Source: an uncultured Muribaculaceae bacterium
Lineage (GTDB): Bacteria > Bacteroidota > Bacteroidia > Bacteroidales > Muribaculaceae
Assembly (NCBI GenBank): GCA_947173755.1
Contig: CAMWGM010000005.1
Span: 1-20,342 of the forward strand
DNA: 20,342 bases
Reading direction: 5' to 3'
Part shown: one piece after another, positions 8,189 to 16,143 of the stretch
Position numbering within the stretch: position 1 is the stretch's first letter
Layout: each line of letters opens with the position of its first letter
Program-made: the position numbers and the translations under genes
The notes under the pieces: model-generated
Seen by the model: only the letters and a program-made list of their open reading frames with translations
The model's database searches: none
What the model was told of the DNA's origin: nothing

Positions 8189-8539
8189 TCATTTCAAATC
8201 CTCCCATTCGGCGTCGGCGATCTGCGACTCGGGAGTAAAATCGGCGGGAGAGGTATAGGTGGAATAGGAAGTCGCGGAGACTTCAATCTCTTCAAATTCG
8301 ATATATTCACCCTCATCTTTTGAGAAGATTTTGCGCGAACGTCGCGCGGTGCGTTCAGCCTGACGGCGTGACTCCTCATAGCGGCGGCGTGCTTCCTTGG
8401 CGTTCGGCATCCCGAACTGACGTGCGAACATATCCTCGACCCGTTCGGTCATTTTGCGACGGAAGAAACGGGCGATAGCAGGTCCTAACACGAGCCAGCA
8501 AAGATAGACGATGAGGATGGTGACGATAAGTGTTACCAT
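8189..8539 (-). CDS. DUF4834-like small membrane protein
   Basis: The 116-residue product has one N-terminal membrane helix (about residues 2-24), then a basic amphipathic stretch (RFFRRKMTERVEDMFARQFG), an Arg/Glu-rich segment that may form a coiled coil (about 47-70), and an acidic, Ser/Thr-rich tail ending AEWEDLK. This matches my memory of the DUF4834 family of Bacteroidota, which often sits beside psd and pssA; its function is unknown. It lies 45 bases downstream of pssA on the same strand, so it is probably the last gene of the phospholipid unit. The topology suggests an inner-membrane anchor with a cytoplasmic tail. Confidence 0.75.
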   Translation of the reverse strand: MVTLIVTILIVYLCWLVLGPAIARFFRRKMTERVEDMFARQFGMPNAKEARRRYEESRRQAERTARRSRKIFSKDEGEYIEFEEIEVSATSYSTYTSPADFTPESQIADAEWEDLK

Positions 8540-8584
8540 AGACTTCGGTCGGATGTATGTCTGAGAGAGTGTGTGTAAGTGAAG

Positions 8585-9310
8585 TTAGTTGTTGTCCTTC
8601 TCATCGGCGGCATCACTGTGTGAGCGCGATGTCACGGAAAGAAGGATGTAGAAGAAGATGGTCCATGCAAGACCGGAGATGCCGGAAGTCGATACAAACA
8701 GGACTGCCGCTATCAGCAGGGCATACCGACGCACGTTTTCACGCCATCCCCACGTCTTGAACTTGAGCGAGAACATCGGGATCTCGCTGTTCATAAGCCA
8801 TGCGAATACGATGACCAGAATGAGTGTGATCCAGAAACCGGGATAGCCGTGGGCCTCCATCCAGGCGAGAGCTCCTATCCAGAAGATTGCGTTGGCAGGG
8901 ATGGGAAGACCGATGAACGATGTGGTCTGACGGGTGTCGATATTGAATTTGGCCAGACGCAACGCACCTGCCACAGCGATGATGAGACCGACAAGCGTAA
9001 GGCCCATCGGTTCACCTTCGGAGGCCATTTTATTGATGATCAGAAATGCGGGAGCGAGGCCGAAACTGACTAGGTCGCTGAGCGAGTCGAGTTCCTTACC
9101 CATCTCCGAATAAGCCTTGAGCATGCGTGCGGTGAAACCGTCGAGAAAGTCGAACACCGATGCCGCTCCGATGGCTATGAAAGCCCACTGCAGGGGAGTG
9201 AGGCCGCCGACACTATCAAATGTCTGGAATGACAGCCAGATGGCTACAGCACCCGACAGCAGATTGAGGCAGGTGATGGTGTTAGGGATATTTGTCTTGA
9301 ATGATTTCAT
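8585..9310 (-). CDS. pssA: CDP-diacylglycerol--serine O-phosphatidyltransferase
   Basis: This integral membrane enzyme makes phosphatidylserine from CDP-diacylglycerol and serine, the step before phosphatidylserine decarboxylase. The 241-residue product carries the full CDP-alcohol phosphotransferase signature at residues 54-79: DxxDG, AR, then G71, D75 and D79 with the usual spacing. Several hydrophobic segments surround it (about 12-30, 40-56, 80-95, 100-115, 135-170, 190-225). The start MKSFKTNIPNTITCLNLLSG is typical for the Bacteroides-type enzyme. It lies 65 bases downstream of psd, which uses its product, and the two genes probably share the psd promoter. Confidence 0.93.
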   Translation of the reverse strand: MKSFKTNIPNTITCLNLLSGAVAIWLSFQTFDSVGGLTPLQWAFIAIGAASVFDFLDGFTARMLKAYSEMGKELDSLSDLVSFGLAPAFLIINKMASEGEPMGLTLVGLIIAVAGALRLAKFNIDTRQTTSFIGLPIPANAIFWIGALAWMEAHGYPGFWITLILVIVFAWLMNSEIPMFSLKFKTWGWRENVRRYALLIAAVLFVSTSGISGLAWTIFFYILLSVTSRSHSDAADEKDNN

Positions 9311-9375
9311 AAGCAGAAGTGCGGTAGACGGACGATCTCCCCTACCGCCGTGGGGAGAGAAGAGAGGGAAGATGA

Positions 9376-10047
9376 TTATTTGTCGCGCAGACGACCGACG
9401 ACAGTGACTCCGCCGACGGTCTTTTCGCCTGTCTTGACAAAAATTTCACAGTCGAGGGGAAGATAGAGATCGACGCGTGAACCGAATTTGATGAAGCCGA
9501 GATGATCCTCGATGTTGGCTTCCTCACCCGGCTCGGCATAGGTGACGATGCGACGAGCAACCGCTCCGGCTATCTGGCGGACCAGTATTTCCTGCCCGTT
9601 GGTGGCGCGGATCAGAATGGTGGAACGCTCATTGTCGGTGCTGGCTTTAGGCAGATATGCGCTCAGAAAGCGTCCCGAATGATGACGCACCATCAGCACC
9701 TCACCGTCGACCGGAAACCAGTTGGCATGCACGTTGAACACCGACATAAAGACGGAAAGCATCCTGACCTTACGCTTGAGCACCTCAGGTTCGAATACCT
9801 CCTCGAGAGCCACCACGGTCCCGTCGACCGAGGAGACAACCACATTCTCACGCGAGCCGTGGAAAGTGCGCCGCGGCGACCTGAAGAAATTGATGACCAA
9901 TAGATATAGGATTCCCGAAATCGCACTGAAAGTCCAGGGAATGGCAACCGGGCGAATAAACATCCATGCCGACACATTGACCACGGTCAGTATCAGCAGC
10001 AGCACAAGAAGTATATTGGTGCCTTCGCGATGGATTTTGACTTTCAT
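9376..10047 (-). CDS. psd: Phosphatidylserine decarboxylase proenzyme
   Basis: Psd converts phosphatidylserine to phosphatidylethanolamine at the inner membrane. The 223-residue product has an N-terminal MKVKIHREGTNIL segment, two hydrophobic stretches (about 11-31 and 36-54), the VVSSVDGTVV and SVFNVHANWFPVDG blocks, RQIAGAVARRIVTY, and FIKFGSRVD. In this family the Gly-Ser bond (189-190 here) is self-cleaved to form the pyruvoyl prosthetic group. The short length fits the small bacterial type. A longer frame back to a TTG at 10110 exists, but it would begin at or before the predicted transcription start, so I choose the ATG at 10047. The gene heads the psd-pssA-DUF4834 unit. Confidence 0.92.
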   Translation of the reverse strand: MKVKIHREGTNILLVLLLILTVVNVSAWMFIRPVAIPWTFSAISGILYLLVINFFRSPRRTFHGSRENVVVSSVDGTVVALEEVFEPEVLKRKVRMLSVFMSVFNVHANWFPVDGEVLMVRHHSGRFLSAYLPKASTDNERSTILIRATNGQEILVRQIAGAVARRIVTYAEPGEEANIEDHLGFIKFGSRVDLYLPLDCEIFVKTGEKTVGGVTVVGRLRDK

Positions 10048-10114
10048 TTCGTTTTCGGTGAAGCGACGGCTCCACAGGTATCTGACAAGTGTTAATGCCG
10101 TCTCGTTCAATTTG

Positions 10115-10146
10115 CAAAATTATAAAATAATTCCTCAATCTGCAAA
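10115..10146 (-). promoter_or_regulatory. Promoter of the psd unit
   Basis: On the minus strand TTTG (10143-10146) and TAATTTTG (10115-10122) are separated by 20 bases, the same geometry as the pectinesterase promoter. The predicted start near 10109 leaves a leader of about 60 bases to the psd ATG at 10047 and argues against the TTG at 10110 as the start codon. Confidence 0.7.
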
Positions 10147-10177
10147 ATGCACAAAGGTTTTTCACCCTTTTTCACAA

Positions 10178-10185
10178 TATCTTTG
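10178..10185 (+). promoter_or_regulatory. Possible -7 box for the phosphoribosyltransferase gene
   Basis: TATCTTTG fits the TAnnTTTG pattern and would give a leader of about 40 bases. The -33 element is not clear. A second match, TAACTTTG at 10220-10227, lies only 5 bases before the ATG and would make an almost leaderless transcript. I prefer the first but cannot decide from sequence alone. Confidence 0.4.
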
Positions 10186-10232
10186 CCGTCCTTCAATGGC
10201 GATTATGAAAGTTTTTAGTTAACTTTGCCATT

Positions 10233-10829
10233 ATGAAAGTATTGACTGTCGACAATGACCGGTTGCGACTTCTATGCCGGGATCTTCTTGAGCGTGCCGG
10301 GCGTCTGAGCGGCAAACCTGACTGCATCATTGGCATCGCCACCGGCGGTGTCTACGTGGCGCGGATCCTCGGGTCGGCTCCGGTGTTTGAGATTGAGTGC
10401 CGTCGCCCGTCGACGGAACGTAAACAGGCTCCTGCCGTAAGAAAACTGCTGGCCTCGTTGCCATCGGCGGTAAGCGACATGCTGAGAAAAGCCGAACACT
10501 ATCTGCTCACTCTCGGAAAGCCCGACGACAAGCGTGAGGTAAAGGCCACCACGGCTCTCACGGAGTATCTGGCTGCTAACCCTAAGGCACGCGTGCTCGT
10601 GGTCGACGACGCCGTCGACTCGGGCGCGACTATGAAAGCCGTAGTGGGCTGGCTCGAGTCTGTCGCCCCCGAAGTTTCAGTCACGACTGCGGCCGTCACA
10701 GTGACAACACCTTCTCCGGCCATACGCCCGGACGTAGTTATTTTCGACAAAGGTATCCTCTGCCGGTTCCCCTGGTCGGCCGATTTCAAATCCTCAAAAA
10801 AGCAAGATGAAAACAGCGGCGGTTATTGA
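10233..10829 (+). CDS. Phosphoribosyltransferase family protein
   Basis: The 198-residue cytoplasmic product carries the PRPP-binding signature VLVVDDAVDSGATM at residues 121-134 and an earlier GIATGGVYVAR loop (34-44), both typical of type I phosphoribosyltransferases. The Pro- and Lys-rich region between them (about 57-110) replaces the usual hood, and I cannot tell which base or other acceptor it uses. It is divergent from psd. Its 3' end overlaps the HAD hydrolase gene by 23 bp, so the two products are probably made together and may act in one nucleotide or sugar-phosphate salvage route; that link is inferred from context only. The start is uncertain by a few codons because the ATGAAAGT start region is duplicated upstream. 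Confidence 0.8.
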   Translation: MKVLTVDNDRLRLLCRDLLERAGRLSGKPDCIIGIATGGVYVARILGSAPVFEIECRRPSTERKQAPAVRKLLASLPSAVSDMLRKAEHYLLTLGKPDDKREVKATTALTEYLAANPKARVLVVDDAVDSGATMKAVVGWLESVAPEVSVTTAAVTVTTPSPAIRPDVVIFDKGILCRFPWSADFKSSKKQDENSGGY

Positions 10830-11337
10830 TCTCGACGGGACACTCGTGGCCGGCAACACATTCACGCTGTATGTCCGCTCGCTCTTCCCCCGGCGACCAC
10901 GGATAATTCTGCCTGTGCTCCTCCGCAAGTTGCGCCTCATAAGCCACGCCCGCGCCAAAGAGCAGATCATGCAGGCCGGCGCTCCCGACAAATTCTTGCA
11001 GCAGTTCGTCGATCGTCTCTGCGGGCTCGTCCGTCCCGATGTGCTCGCTCTTTCAGAAAATTGCGAAGTGAGAATTCTGGCGACGGCTGCTCCTGAGGCC
11101 TATTCTCTACCTCTCGGTCAACTTTTAGGATTCACCCACATTCTGGCTACCCGGAAGGGTCTCCCCGAGAATAAATCTGAGGAGAAATGCCGCCGAGTGG
11201 TGGAACTGCTCGAAGCCGAGAACGCGACACTCAAGGTGGGCGCTACCGATCATCCCGACGATAGCCCGCTCGTCAGAGCCTTTCCCGAAGCCGACTGGCA
11301 CATAATCGGCTCACGCTACACGTTAGCCGATTTCTAA
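10807..11337 (+). CDS. HAD-superfamily hydrolase, small form
   Basis: The 176-residue product begins with HAD motif I, DLDGT, where Asp8 is the expected nucleophile and Asp10 the general acid. Motif II is probably ILATAAPEAY (about 90-99), with a Lys in ATRKGLP (about 114-120) as a candidate motif III. The motif IV region reads GATDHPDDSPLV (about 145-156), a slightly unusual acidic pattern. The insert after motif I (about 20-75) is basic and helical, like a small C1 cap. The protein is shorter than most phosphoserine phosphatase-like HAD enzymes (about 210-230). The ATG at 10807 is required because motif I follows at once. The substrate cannot be read from sequence. Confidence 0.8.
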   Translation: MKTAAVIDLDGTLVAGNTFTLYVRSLFPRRPRIILPVLLRKLRLISHARAKEQIMQAGAPDKFLQQFVDRLCGLVRPDVLALSENCEVRILATAAPEAYSLPLGQLLGFTHILATRKGLPENKSEEKCRRVVELLEAENATLKVGATDHPDDSPLVRAFPEADWHIIGSRYTLADF

Positions 11338-11357
11338 TTTCAGATGTATAAAAACAG

Positions 11358-11398
11358 AGAGCGCGTCCGCCGGCAGGGGACGCGCTCTTGATTATTTT
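11358..11398. terminator. Bidirectional terminator between HAD gene and ompA-like gene
   Basis: A perfect 11-bp stem (AGAGCGCGTCC at 11358-11368 with GGACGCGCTCT at 11378-11388) has a 9-base loop. It is followed on the plus strand by TTGATTATTTT, and on the minus strand by TGTTTTTATAC. It sits between convergent genes and looks able to stop transcription from both sides. Confidence 0.8.
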
Positions 11399-11433
11399 AA
11401 GCCTTTATGACATCCTCATGGGATGCGAAGTAC

Positions 11434-12636
11434 TTATTTCTTGGTGATGGTGACGGCACGGTCGAGAGATACCATCTTGGCACCCATATCGTTGAGGTTG
11501 CCGTTGTTGGTGGTAACGTCGAGCTGTGAGGGATTTACACCGTTGCGGAGGAGAACCTTCTCAACACCTGCGGCACGAGCCTTGCGGAGACGAACGTTGA
11601 TCTGTTCGGTGCCGGTGTAGTTGTCGGCCCAACCGGTAACGACATAAGTCTGGTTGGGGTTAGACTTCATGACTTCAGCAACAGCGCCGAGCACCTTGGT
11701 GTCTACACGGTTGAGTTTGGAAGAACCGATGGTGTAGTAGATGGTGCAGAGGGGGCCTTCGACACCCTTTTCAACAACCTGTACGGGACGGTTGAGGCAG
11801 TCGCGGAGCTGAGCCTGGAGGCTGGCGATCTGAGCGTTGGCAGCCTGGAGTTGAGCCTCGATAGCAGAGCAGTCGGGGATTTCGGGGATAACAGCAACGA
11901 CGGGAGCGTTCCATGTAGCCTTGTTGAAGGTGTAGGTAACACCGAGATAAGCCTGGAGATCGATGTGCTCCTTACCGGGATACTTCACTTCGAAGCTTTC
12001 GCCATAGAGACCTGCACGGACGTCGAGATAGATAGCGAAGTTCTTGGTGAGGTTGAAGTTGTTGATAAGACCAACGTGACCGGTGAGGTTCTTGTCATGA
12101 CCCTTTTCCCAACCGTCGCGTGTGCCGCGGGTCCATTTGGGAACATACTGGAAGTCATAACCTACGCCTGCATAGAGGATGGCGTTGTAGACACGGCCGG
12201 GACGATAACCGCACCACCAGTTGGTGAGGTTGACCATAGCGTCGAGGTTTGCAGAGAACTCGTTGCGGGCATACTTGTTATAGAGGGTGTTGCCATCTTT
12301 GAAAGTACCATAGTAACCTGCGCCACCGTTGAAGCTGAGGCCCTTGATCTGGGTGAAGTTGGCACCCGCACGGAGTGCTACGATGGGAGAGAACCATTTA
12401 CCTACCCAAATGCCGGCGTTGGGCGAGAAGCGGTCCATGAGTTTGCGAGCCTTGTTGTTGGCGTCGAAATAGTAGTTGATACCACCTTCAGCAGAGATGA
12501 ACCAGTTGTCCTGGAAACGGTTGAAGAGATAGCCCTGAGAGGGATCTTCAACATAGGTGATTTCGGGAGTGCTCTGGGCCATTGCGCCTTGACCGATGAA
12601 AAGAGCAGCTACCAAACCAATGATAGTTTTTTTCAT
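11434..12636 (-). CDS. OmpA-family outer-membrane porin
   Basis: The 400-residue product starts with a clear signal peptide, MKKTIIGLVAALFIGQGAMA, probably cut before Gln21. Residues about 40-245 alternate polar and aromatic residues as in an outer-membrane beta barrel. A Gln/Ala-rich segment (about 262-285) could form a short coiled coil. Residues about 300-400 form the peptidoglycan-binding OmpA-like domain, with YYTIGSSKLN, VVTGWADNYTGTEQINVRLRKARAAGVEKVL and GNLNDMGAKMVSLDRAVTI. It probably tethers the outer membrane to the cell wall and is likely an abundant protein, judging from its regular, restricted codon choice. It has a long AT-rich leader. Confidence 0.92.
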   Translation of the reverse strand: MKKTIIGLVAALFIGQGAMAQSTPEITYVEDPSQGYLFNRFQDNWFISAEGGINYYFDANNKARKLMDRFSPNAGIWVGKWFSPIVALRAGANFTQIKGLSFNGGAGYYGTFKDGNTLYNKYARNEFSANLDAMVNLTNWWCGYRPGRVYNAILYAGVGYDFQYVPKWTRGTRDGWEKGHDKNLTGHVGLINNFNLTKNFAIYLDVRAGLYGESFEVKYPGKEHIDLQAYLGVTYTFNKATWNAPVVAVIPEIPDCSAIEAQLQAANAQIASLQAQLRDCLNRPVQVVEKGVEGPLCTIYYTIGSSKLNRVDTKVLGAVAEVMKSNPNQTYVVTGWADNYTGTEQINVRLRKARAAGVEKVLLRNGVNPSQLDVTTNNGNLNDMGAKMVSLDRAVTITKK

Positions 12637-12935
12637 AAAATAATTAATTATTTGAAATAGTTGAAGTTGTTATTTTTATTTCTAAAATACGGTTGATGAT
12701 CTGCCACAAAAGGCTTACCTCTTCGGGATGCTATCAATAGGCGCTGTCAACTCTAAGAGACCTATCTGGAAAATCACGGGTCAAAGGTAAGACTTTTTTA
12801 TCCAAAAAACTAAATTTTCACTAATAAATCTTTAACAGTTTTGAATAATTAGGAATTTCGGACCATTATTTACGATAATTCGACCAATATTTTTGTTACA
12901 GTTTCACAATATTCTATATGCCGAACCGGAATTTT
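12637..12935 (-). promoter_or_regulatory. Long AT-rich leader and promoter region of the ompA-like gene
   Basis: This 299-base gap holds no convincing gene. On the minus strand TACCTTTG (12782-12789) fits the TAnnTTTG -7 box; 20 bases upstream of it is TTAG, a weak -33 match. Transcription would start near 12775, giving a leader of about 138 bases. The leader ends in a perfect 16-bp AT-only palindrome (12638-12653) that touches the base before the ATG. The rest of the gap, 12790-12935, is AT-rich and may act as an upstream activating element; I see no clear terminator for the aminotransferase gene there. Confidence 0.6.
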
Positions 12936-14135
12936 TTAAATTGTGCGCCCGGGATAAGCCTTGAGAGCGGCATCGAGCACTTTCATAGCACGGGCCAGAT
13001 CCGCCTTGTTGAGCACATAGGCCATGCGCACCTCGTCATGCCCCATGCCGGGAGTGGTGTAGAAGCCCGACGCGGGTGCCATGAAGATAGTCTCGCCGTC
13101 GAGGTCAAACTCCTCGAGACACCAGCGGCAGAAGCGGTCGGCATCGTCGACGGGAAGTTTCACGACTGTATAGAACGCGCCCATCGGGATCGGGGTATAA
13201 CATCCGGGGATCTTGTTGAGTTGGTCGATGAGGAATTTCCGGCGCTCGACATATTCATTATAGGTGGCGAGCATATAGTCGGCCGGCGTGTCGATGGAGG
13301 CTTCGGCAACAATCTGGCCGAGCAACGGGGGCGACAGACGTGCCTGGCAGAACTTCATGATGTTCTGTTTGAGTTCGGGATGCTTGGTGATGAGCGCGCC
13401 GATGCGGATGCCACATTCGTTATAACGCTTCGACACCGAGTCGACCAGCACCACCTGTTCCTCGACGCCGGGCAGATGGAAAGCCGAGATATAGGGCGCG
13501 CCGGTGTAGCAGAATTCACGATAGACCTCATCGGAGAAGAGGAAAAGGTCATATTTCTTCACCAGATCGCGGATCTGGAGCATCTCCTTCATGGTGTAGA
13601 GATAACCTGTAGGATTGTTGGGGTTGCAGATCAGAATTCCCTTGGTGCGGGGCGTGATCAGTTCCTCAAACTTCTCAACGGGAGGAAGGGCGAATCCCTC
13701 GTCGATGCTCGACGGGACGGTGACGATCTTCGCGCCCGCCGATATCGCGAAAGCCATATAGTTGGCATAGGCAGGCTCGGGCACGATGATCTCGTCGCCC
13801 GGATCAAGACACGCCATGAAGGCAAAGAGCACCGCCTCCGAGCCTCCGGCGGTGACGATGATGTCGTCGACATCGACATCTATATTATATCGGTGATAAT
13901 ACTCCTTGAGTTTCTCGCGCAGCGACTGGAGTCCGGCCGAAGGGCTGTACTCCAGCACTTCGCGATCGAGATTGCGGAGCACTTCGAGGGCAGCTGGAGG
14001 AGTGGGGACATCAGGCTGGCCGATGTTGAGATGATAGACCTTAATGCCTCTGGCTTTGGCGTCGTTGGCGAGAGGCGCAAGGCGTCGGATGGGTGATGCG
14101 GGCATCAGGGTGCCGCGTTCGGATACTTTAGGCAT
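12936..14135 (-). CDS. PLP-dependent class I aminotransferase
   Basis: The 399-residue cytoplasmic product is a fold-type I aminotransferase of the aspartate aminotransferase group. It has GQPDVPTP (39-46), the substrate-side YSPSAGLQSLRE, TAGGSEA (95-101), the NPNNPTG signature (171-177), SDEVY with the PLP-ring Asp202, and SVSKRYNECGIRIG with Lys236 as the Schiff-base lysine. Members of this group act on aspartate and other amino acids; the exact substrate cannot be fixed here. It starts 5 bases after the GlmU-like gene ends, so the two are likely translated from one mRNA. A second ATG at residue 11 would also work, but the first is well spaced. Confidence 0.9.
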   Translation of the reverse strand: MPKVSERGTLMPASPIRRLAPLANDAKARGIKVYHLNIGQPDVPTPPAALEVLRNLDREVLEYSPSAGLQSLREKLKEYYHRYNIDVDVDDIIVTAGGSEAVLFAFMACLDPGDEIIVPEPAYANYMAFAISAGAKIVTVPSSIDEGFALPPVEKFEELITPRTKGILICNPNNPTGYLYTMKEMLQIRDLVKKYDLFLFSDEVYREFCYTGAPYISAFHLPGVEEQVVLVDSVSKRYNECGIRIGALITKHPELKQNIMKFCQARLSPPLLGQIVAEASIDTPADYMLATYNEYVERRKFLIDQLNKIPGCYTPIPMGAFYTVVKLPVDDADRFCRWCLEEFDLDGETIFMAPASGFYTTPGMGHDEVRMAYVLNKADLARAMKVLDAALKAYPGRTI

Positions 14136-14140
14136 AATAT

Positions 14141-15316
14141 TCAGTCTTTTGATGGATGAGTAGTCTCATATATGTGGGTGAGCAGACGGCGGTCGGCCTC
14201 TGTGAGACTGACGTGACGGCGCGCCATCATGCGCTCGGCCGTGTCGAAGAATCTTGACAGCGACGTCGGACGCATTCCCGAGGTCGATCCCTCGGTGAAC
14301 GACGGAATGAAGGTGCGGGGAAAGCCGGCACCGTAGAAATTGACTCCGACTCCTACGACGGTAGCAGTGTTGAACATCGTGTTGATGCCAGCTTTCGAAT
14401 GGTCGCCCATTATCAGGCCGCAGAACTGGAGTCCGGTGTTGACAAACCGACCTTCCTCCATGCTCCAGAGTTTTATCTCGCCATAGGTGTTCTTCAGGTT
14501 GGAGGCCGTGCATCCTGCGCCGAGATTACACCACTCCCCTGTCACGGCATTACCGAGGAAACCGTCGTGTGCCTTGTTGGAATAGCCGGTCATGACGACA
14601 TTGTTGAGTTCGCCACCCACCTTGCAGTAGGGGCCGAGGGTGGTCGGGCCATAGATCTTGCCGCCCATATTGACCACGGCGTGTTCGCAGAGAGCCACCG
14701 GGCCACGCAGACATGCACCCTCCATGATCTCGGCGTCGCGCCCCACATAGACAGGTCCTTTCGTGGTGTTTATGATCGCACCTTCAACAGTTGCGCCCTC
14801 CTCTATGAACAGACGGTCGGCGGGACCGATCAGACGGCACGAGTCGCTGAGCGGTGCCGATTTCCTTCCCGAAGTAAGCACCTCGAAGTCGCGGCAGAGA
14901 GCATCGCCGTTTTTCATGAACACATCATATATATGTTCGATGCTCAGCACAGGCGCCGCATAATCCTTGCGGTCGGTCACCTCGCCAAGTCCGCGCGAAG
15001 CGATGAACCGCTCGCCGCTGAAAAGACTTTCGCCCGGAGCGAGTGACAGTAGAGCCTCGACGAGCGCCTCGTCGGGACATATCTCCGACGAGATGATGAT
15101 ATTGTCGTCAGGATGCTCGCGGTCGACAACTGCCGGAAAAAGTTCACTGAGCATTTCAGAGGTTTCAGCCGATACCGTCGCACCGGGGATCGCCTTCTTC
15201 CACTTCTCGGCAATGGTCATGATGCCGAATCGCAGATAGGATACAGGACGTGTGAGAGTCAGCGGCTTCATGCGGCCGAGCATTTCGGCCTGATCGTGAA
15301 GAAGGATATTGAGCAT
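14141..15316 (-). CDS. Alternative GlmU-like (left-handed beta-helix) protein
   Basis: The 391-residue product matches the Bacteroidota 'alternative GlmU' family, predicted to act in UDP-N-acetylglucosamine formation. The N-terminal part carries the family pattern RPVSYLRFGIMTIAEKWKK (about 24-42) but not the classical GxGTRM nucleotidyltransferase loop. Residues about 175-345 show repeating hexapeptides (for example GPVYVGRDAEIMEGACLRG), the mark of a left-handed beta-helix acyltransferase or sugar-binding domain, with GYSNKAHDGFLGNA and NLGAGCTASNLKN as conserved blocks. The C-terminus is helical. It lies between truA (33 bases upstream) and the aminotransferase. The role is inferred from family only, and the catalytic activity of the N-terminal half is unproven. 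Confidence 0.85.
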   Translation of the reverse strand: MLNILLHDQAEMLGRMKPLTLTRPVSYLRFGIMTIAEKWKKAIPGATVSAETSEMLSELFPAVVDREHPDDNIIISSEICPDEALVEALLSLAPGESLFSGERFIASRGLGEVTDRKDYAAPVLSIEHIYDVFMKNGDALCRDFEVLTSGRKSAPLSDSCRLIGPADRLFIEEGATVEGAIINTTKGPVYVGRDAEIMEGACLRGPVALCEHAVVNMGGKIYGPTTLGPYCKVGGELNNVVMTGYSNKAHDGFLGNAVTGEWCNLGAGCTASNLKNTYGEIKLWSMEEGRFVNTGLQFCGLIMGDHSKAGINTMFNTATVVGVGVNFYGAGFPRTFIPSFTEGSTSGMRPTSLSRFFDTAERMMARRHVSLTEADRRLLTHIYETTHPSKD

Positions 15317-15349
15317 GGAGATAAGAGTTTATTTTGAAGGTAGATTGGT

Positions 15350-16087
15350 TCAATAAGTGATATCGTGAAGATAGAGCGCCTGCGGAGGCATCGACGTGCC
15401 GGCCGCGCAGCGGTCGCGACGCCCGATGACGGCCGCGAAATCATCGACAGTCATCTTGCCGCGCCCGACATCGACGAGAGTCCCGACAACTGCCCTGACC
15501 ATGTTGCGCAGGAAACGGTCGGCTGTGATGATGAACACCCATCCGTCTTCGGTCAGACGCACCCATTCGGCACGCGTCACCCGGCATATATTGGTTTTGG
15601 CGTCGGAATGGAGTTTGGCAAACGAGGTGAAATCGGATGTCGTCAGCAGCAGCGATGCGGCACGGTTCATGGCTTCGAAATCGAGCGACGGGGGTGCCTG
15701 CCACGAAAGCGGATAGAAGAAAGGCGACTTTCGCGTCACGACATAATAATGATAGGTGCGCGACCGCGCCGAAAAACGCGCGTGAAGATCGGGGGCGACC
15801 TCCTCCACATTATATATCGCTATATCTTTGCCGAGTATCGAGTTGAGGGCACGGCACAACGATGGGCCGGACATCTGAAGCGGCACGTCAAGATCGAAAT
15901 GGGCCACCATCTTCGAGGCATTGACTCCGGTGTCTGTCCGTCCGGCTCCGACTATCTTCACGGGCTCGCGCAACACTGTCGACAGACCCTCTTCGATGGT
16001 CTGCTGGACGGTGCACGCCCCCGGCTGCGTCTGCCAGCCATGGAAGGGTGCGCCGCGATAGGCGAGTGTCATGAAATAGCGTGCCAC
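15350..16087 (-). CDS. truA: tRNA pseudouridine synthase A
   Basis: TruA converts uridines 38-40 in the tRNA anticodon arm to pseudouridine. The 245-residue product has the starting strand RYFMTLAYRGAPFHGWQTQP, the catalytic motif GAGRTDTGVNA with Asp52 (the family's invariant Asp), HARFSARSRTYHYYV around residue 100, and a C-terminal DRFLRNMVRAVVGTLVDVGRG block that also belongs to the family. Length is normal (about 245-270). The gene is 56 bases downstream of speA and 33 bases upstream of the GlmU-like gene, all on the minus strand. No separate promoter box is obvious. Confidence 0.95.
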   Translation of the reverse strand: MARYFMTLAYRGAPFHGWQTQPGACTVQQTIEEGLSTVLREPVKIVGAGRTDTGVNASKMVAHFDLDVPLQMSGPSLCRALNSILGKDIAIYNVEEVAPDLHARFSARSRTYHYYVVTRKSPFFYPLSWQAPPSLDFEAMNRAASLLLTTSDFTSFAKLHSDAKTNICRVTRAEWVRLTEDGWVFIITADRFLRNMVRAVVGTLVDVGRGKMTVDDFAAVIGRRDRCAAGTSMPPQALYLHDITY

Positions 16088-16143
16088 AACTTTCGTGTTT
16101 TTCAGGTCCGTTGATACGTTAAGACCGTTTCCGCGCCCGGGGA

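Noticed and set aside
9311..9375. Short inverted repeats between psd and pssA (CTCCCC/GGGGAG and CGGTAG/CTACCG) as a terminator
   Set aside because: Only 6-bp stems without a T-run, and the flanking genes are likely co-transcribed.
10048..10110. A longer psd starting at TTG
   Set aside because: The predicted transcription start is at about the same position, and the extra 21 residues do not look like the family.
12918..14096. A 392-codon plus-strand open frame opposite the aminotransferase gene
   Set aside because: It is the antisense shadow of a well-supported enzyme gene. GC-rich codon bias keeps the opposite frame open, and the predicted protein shows no family features.
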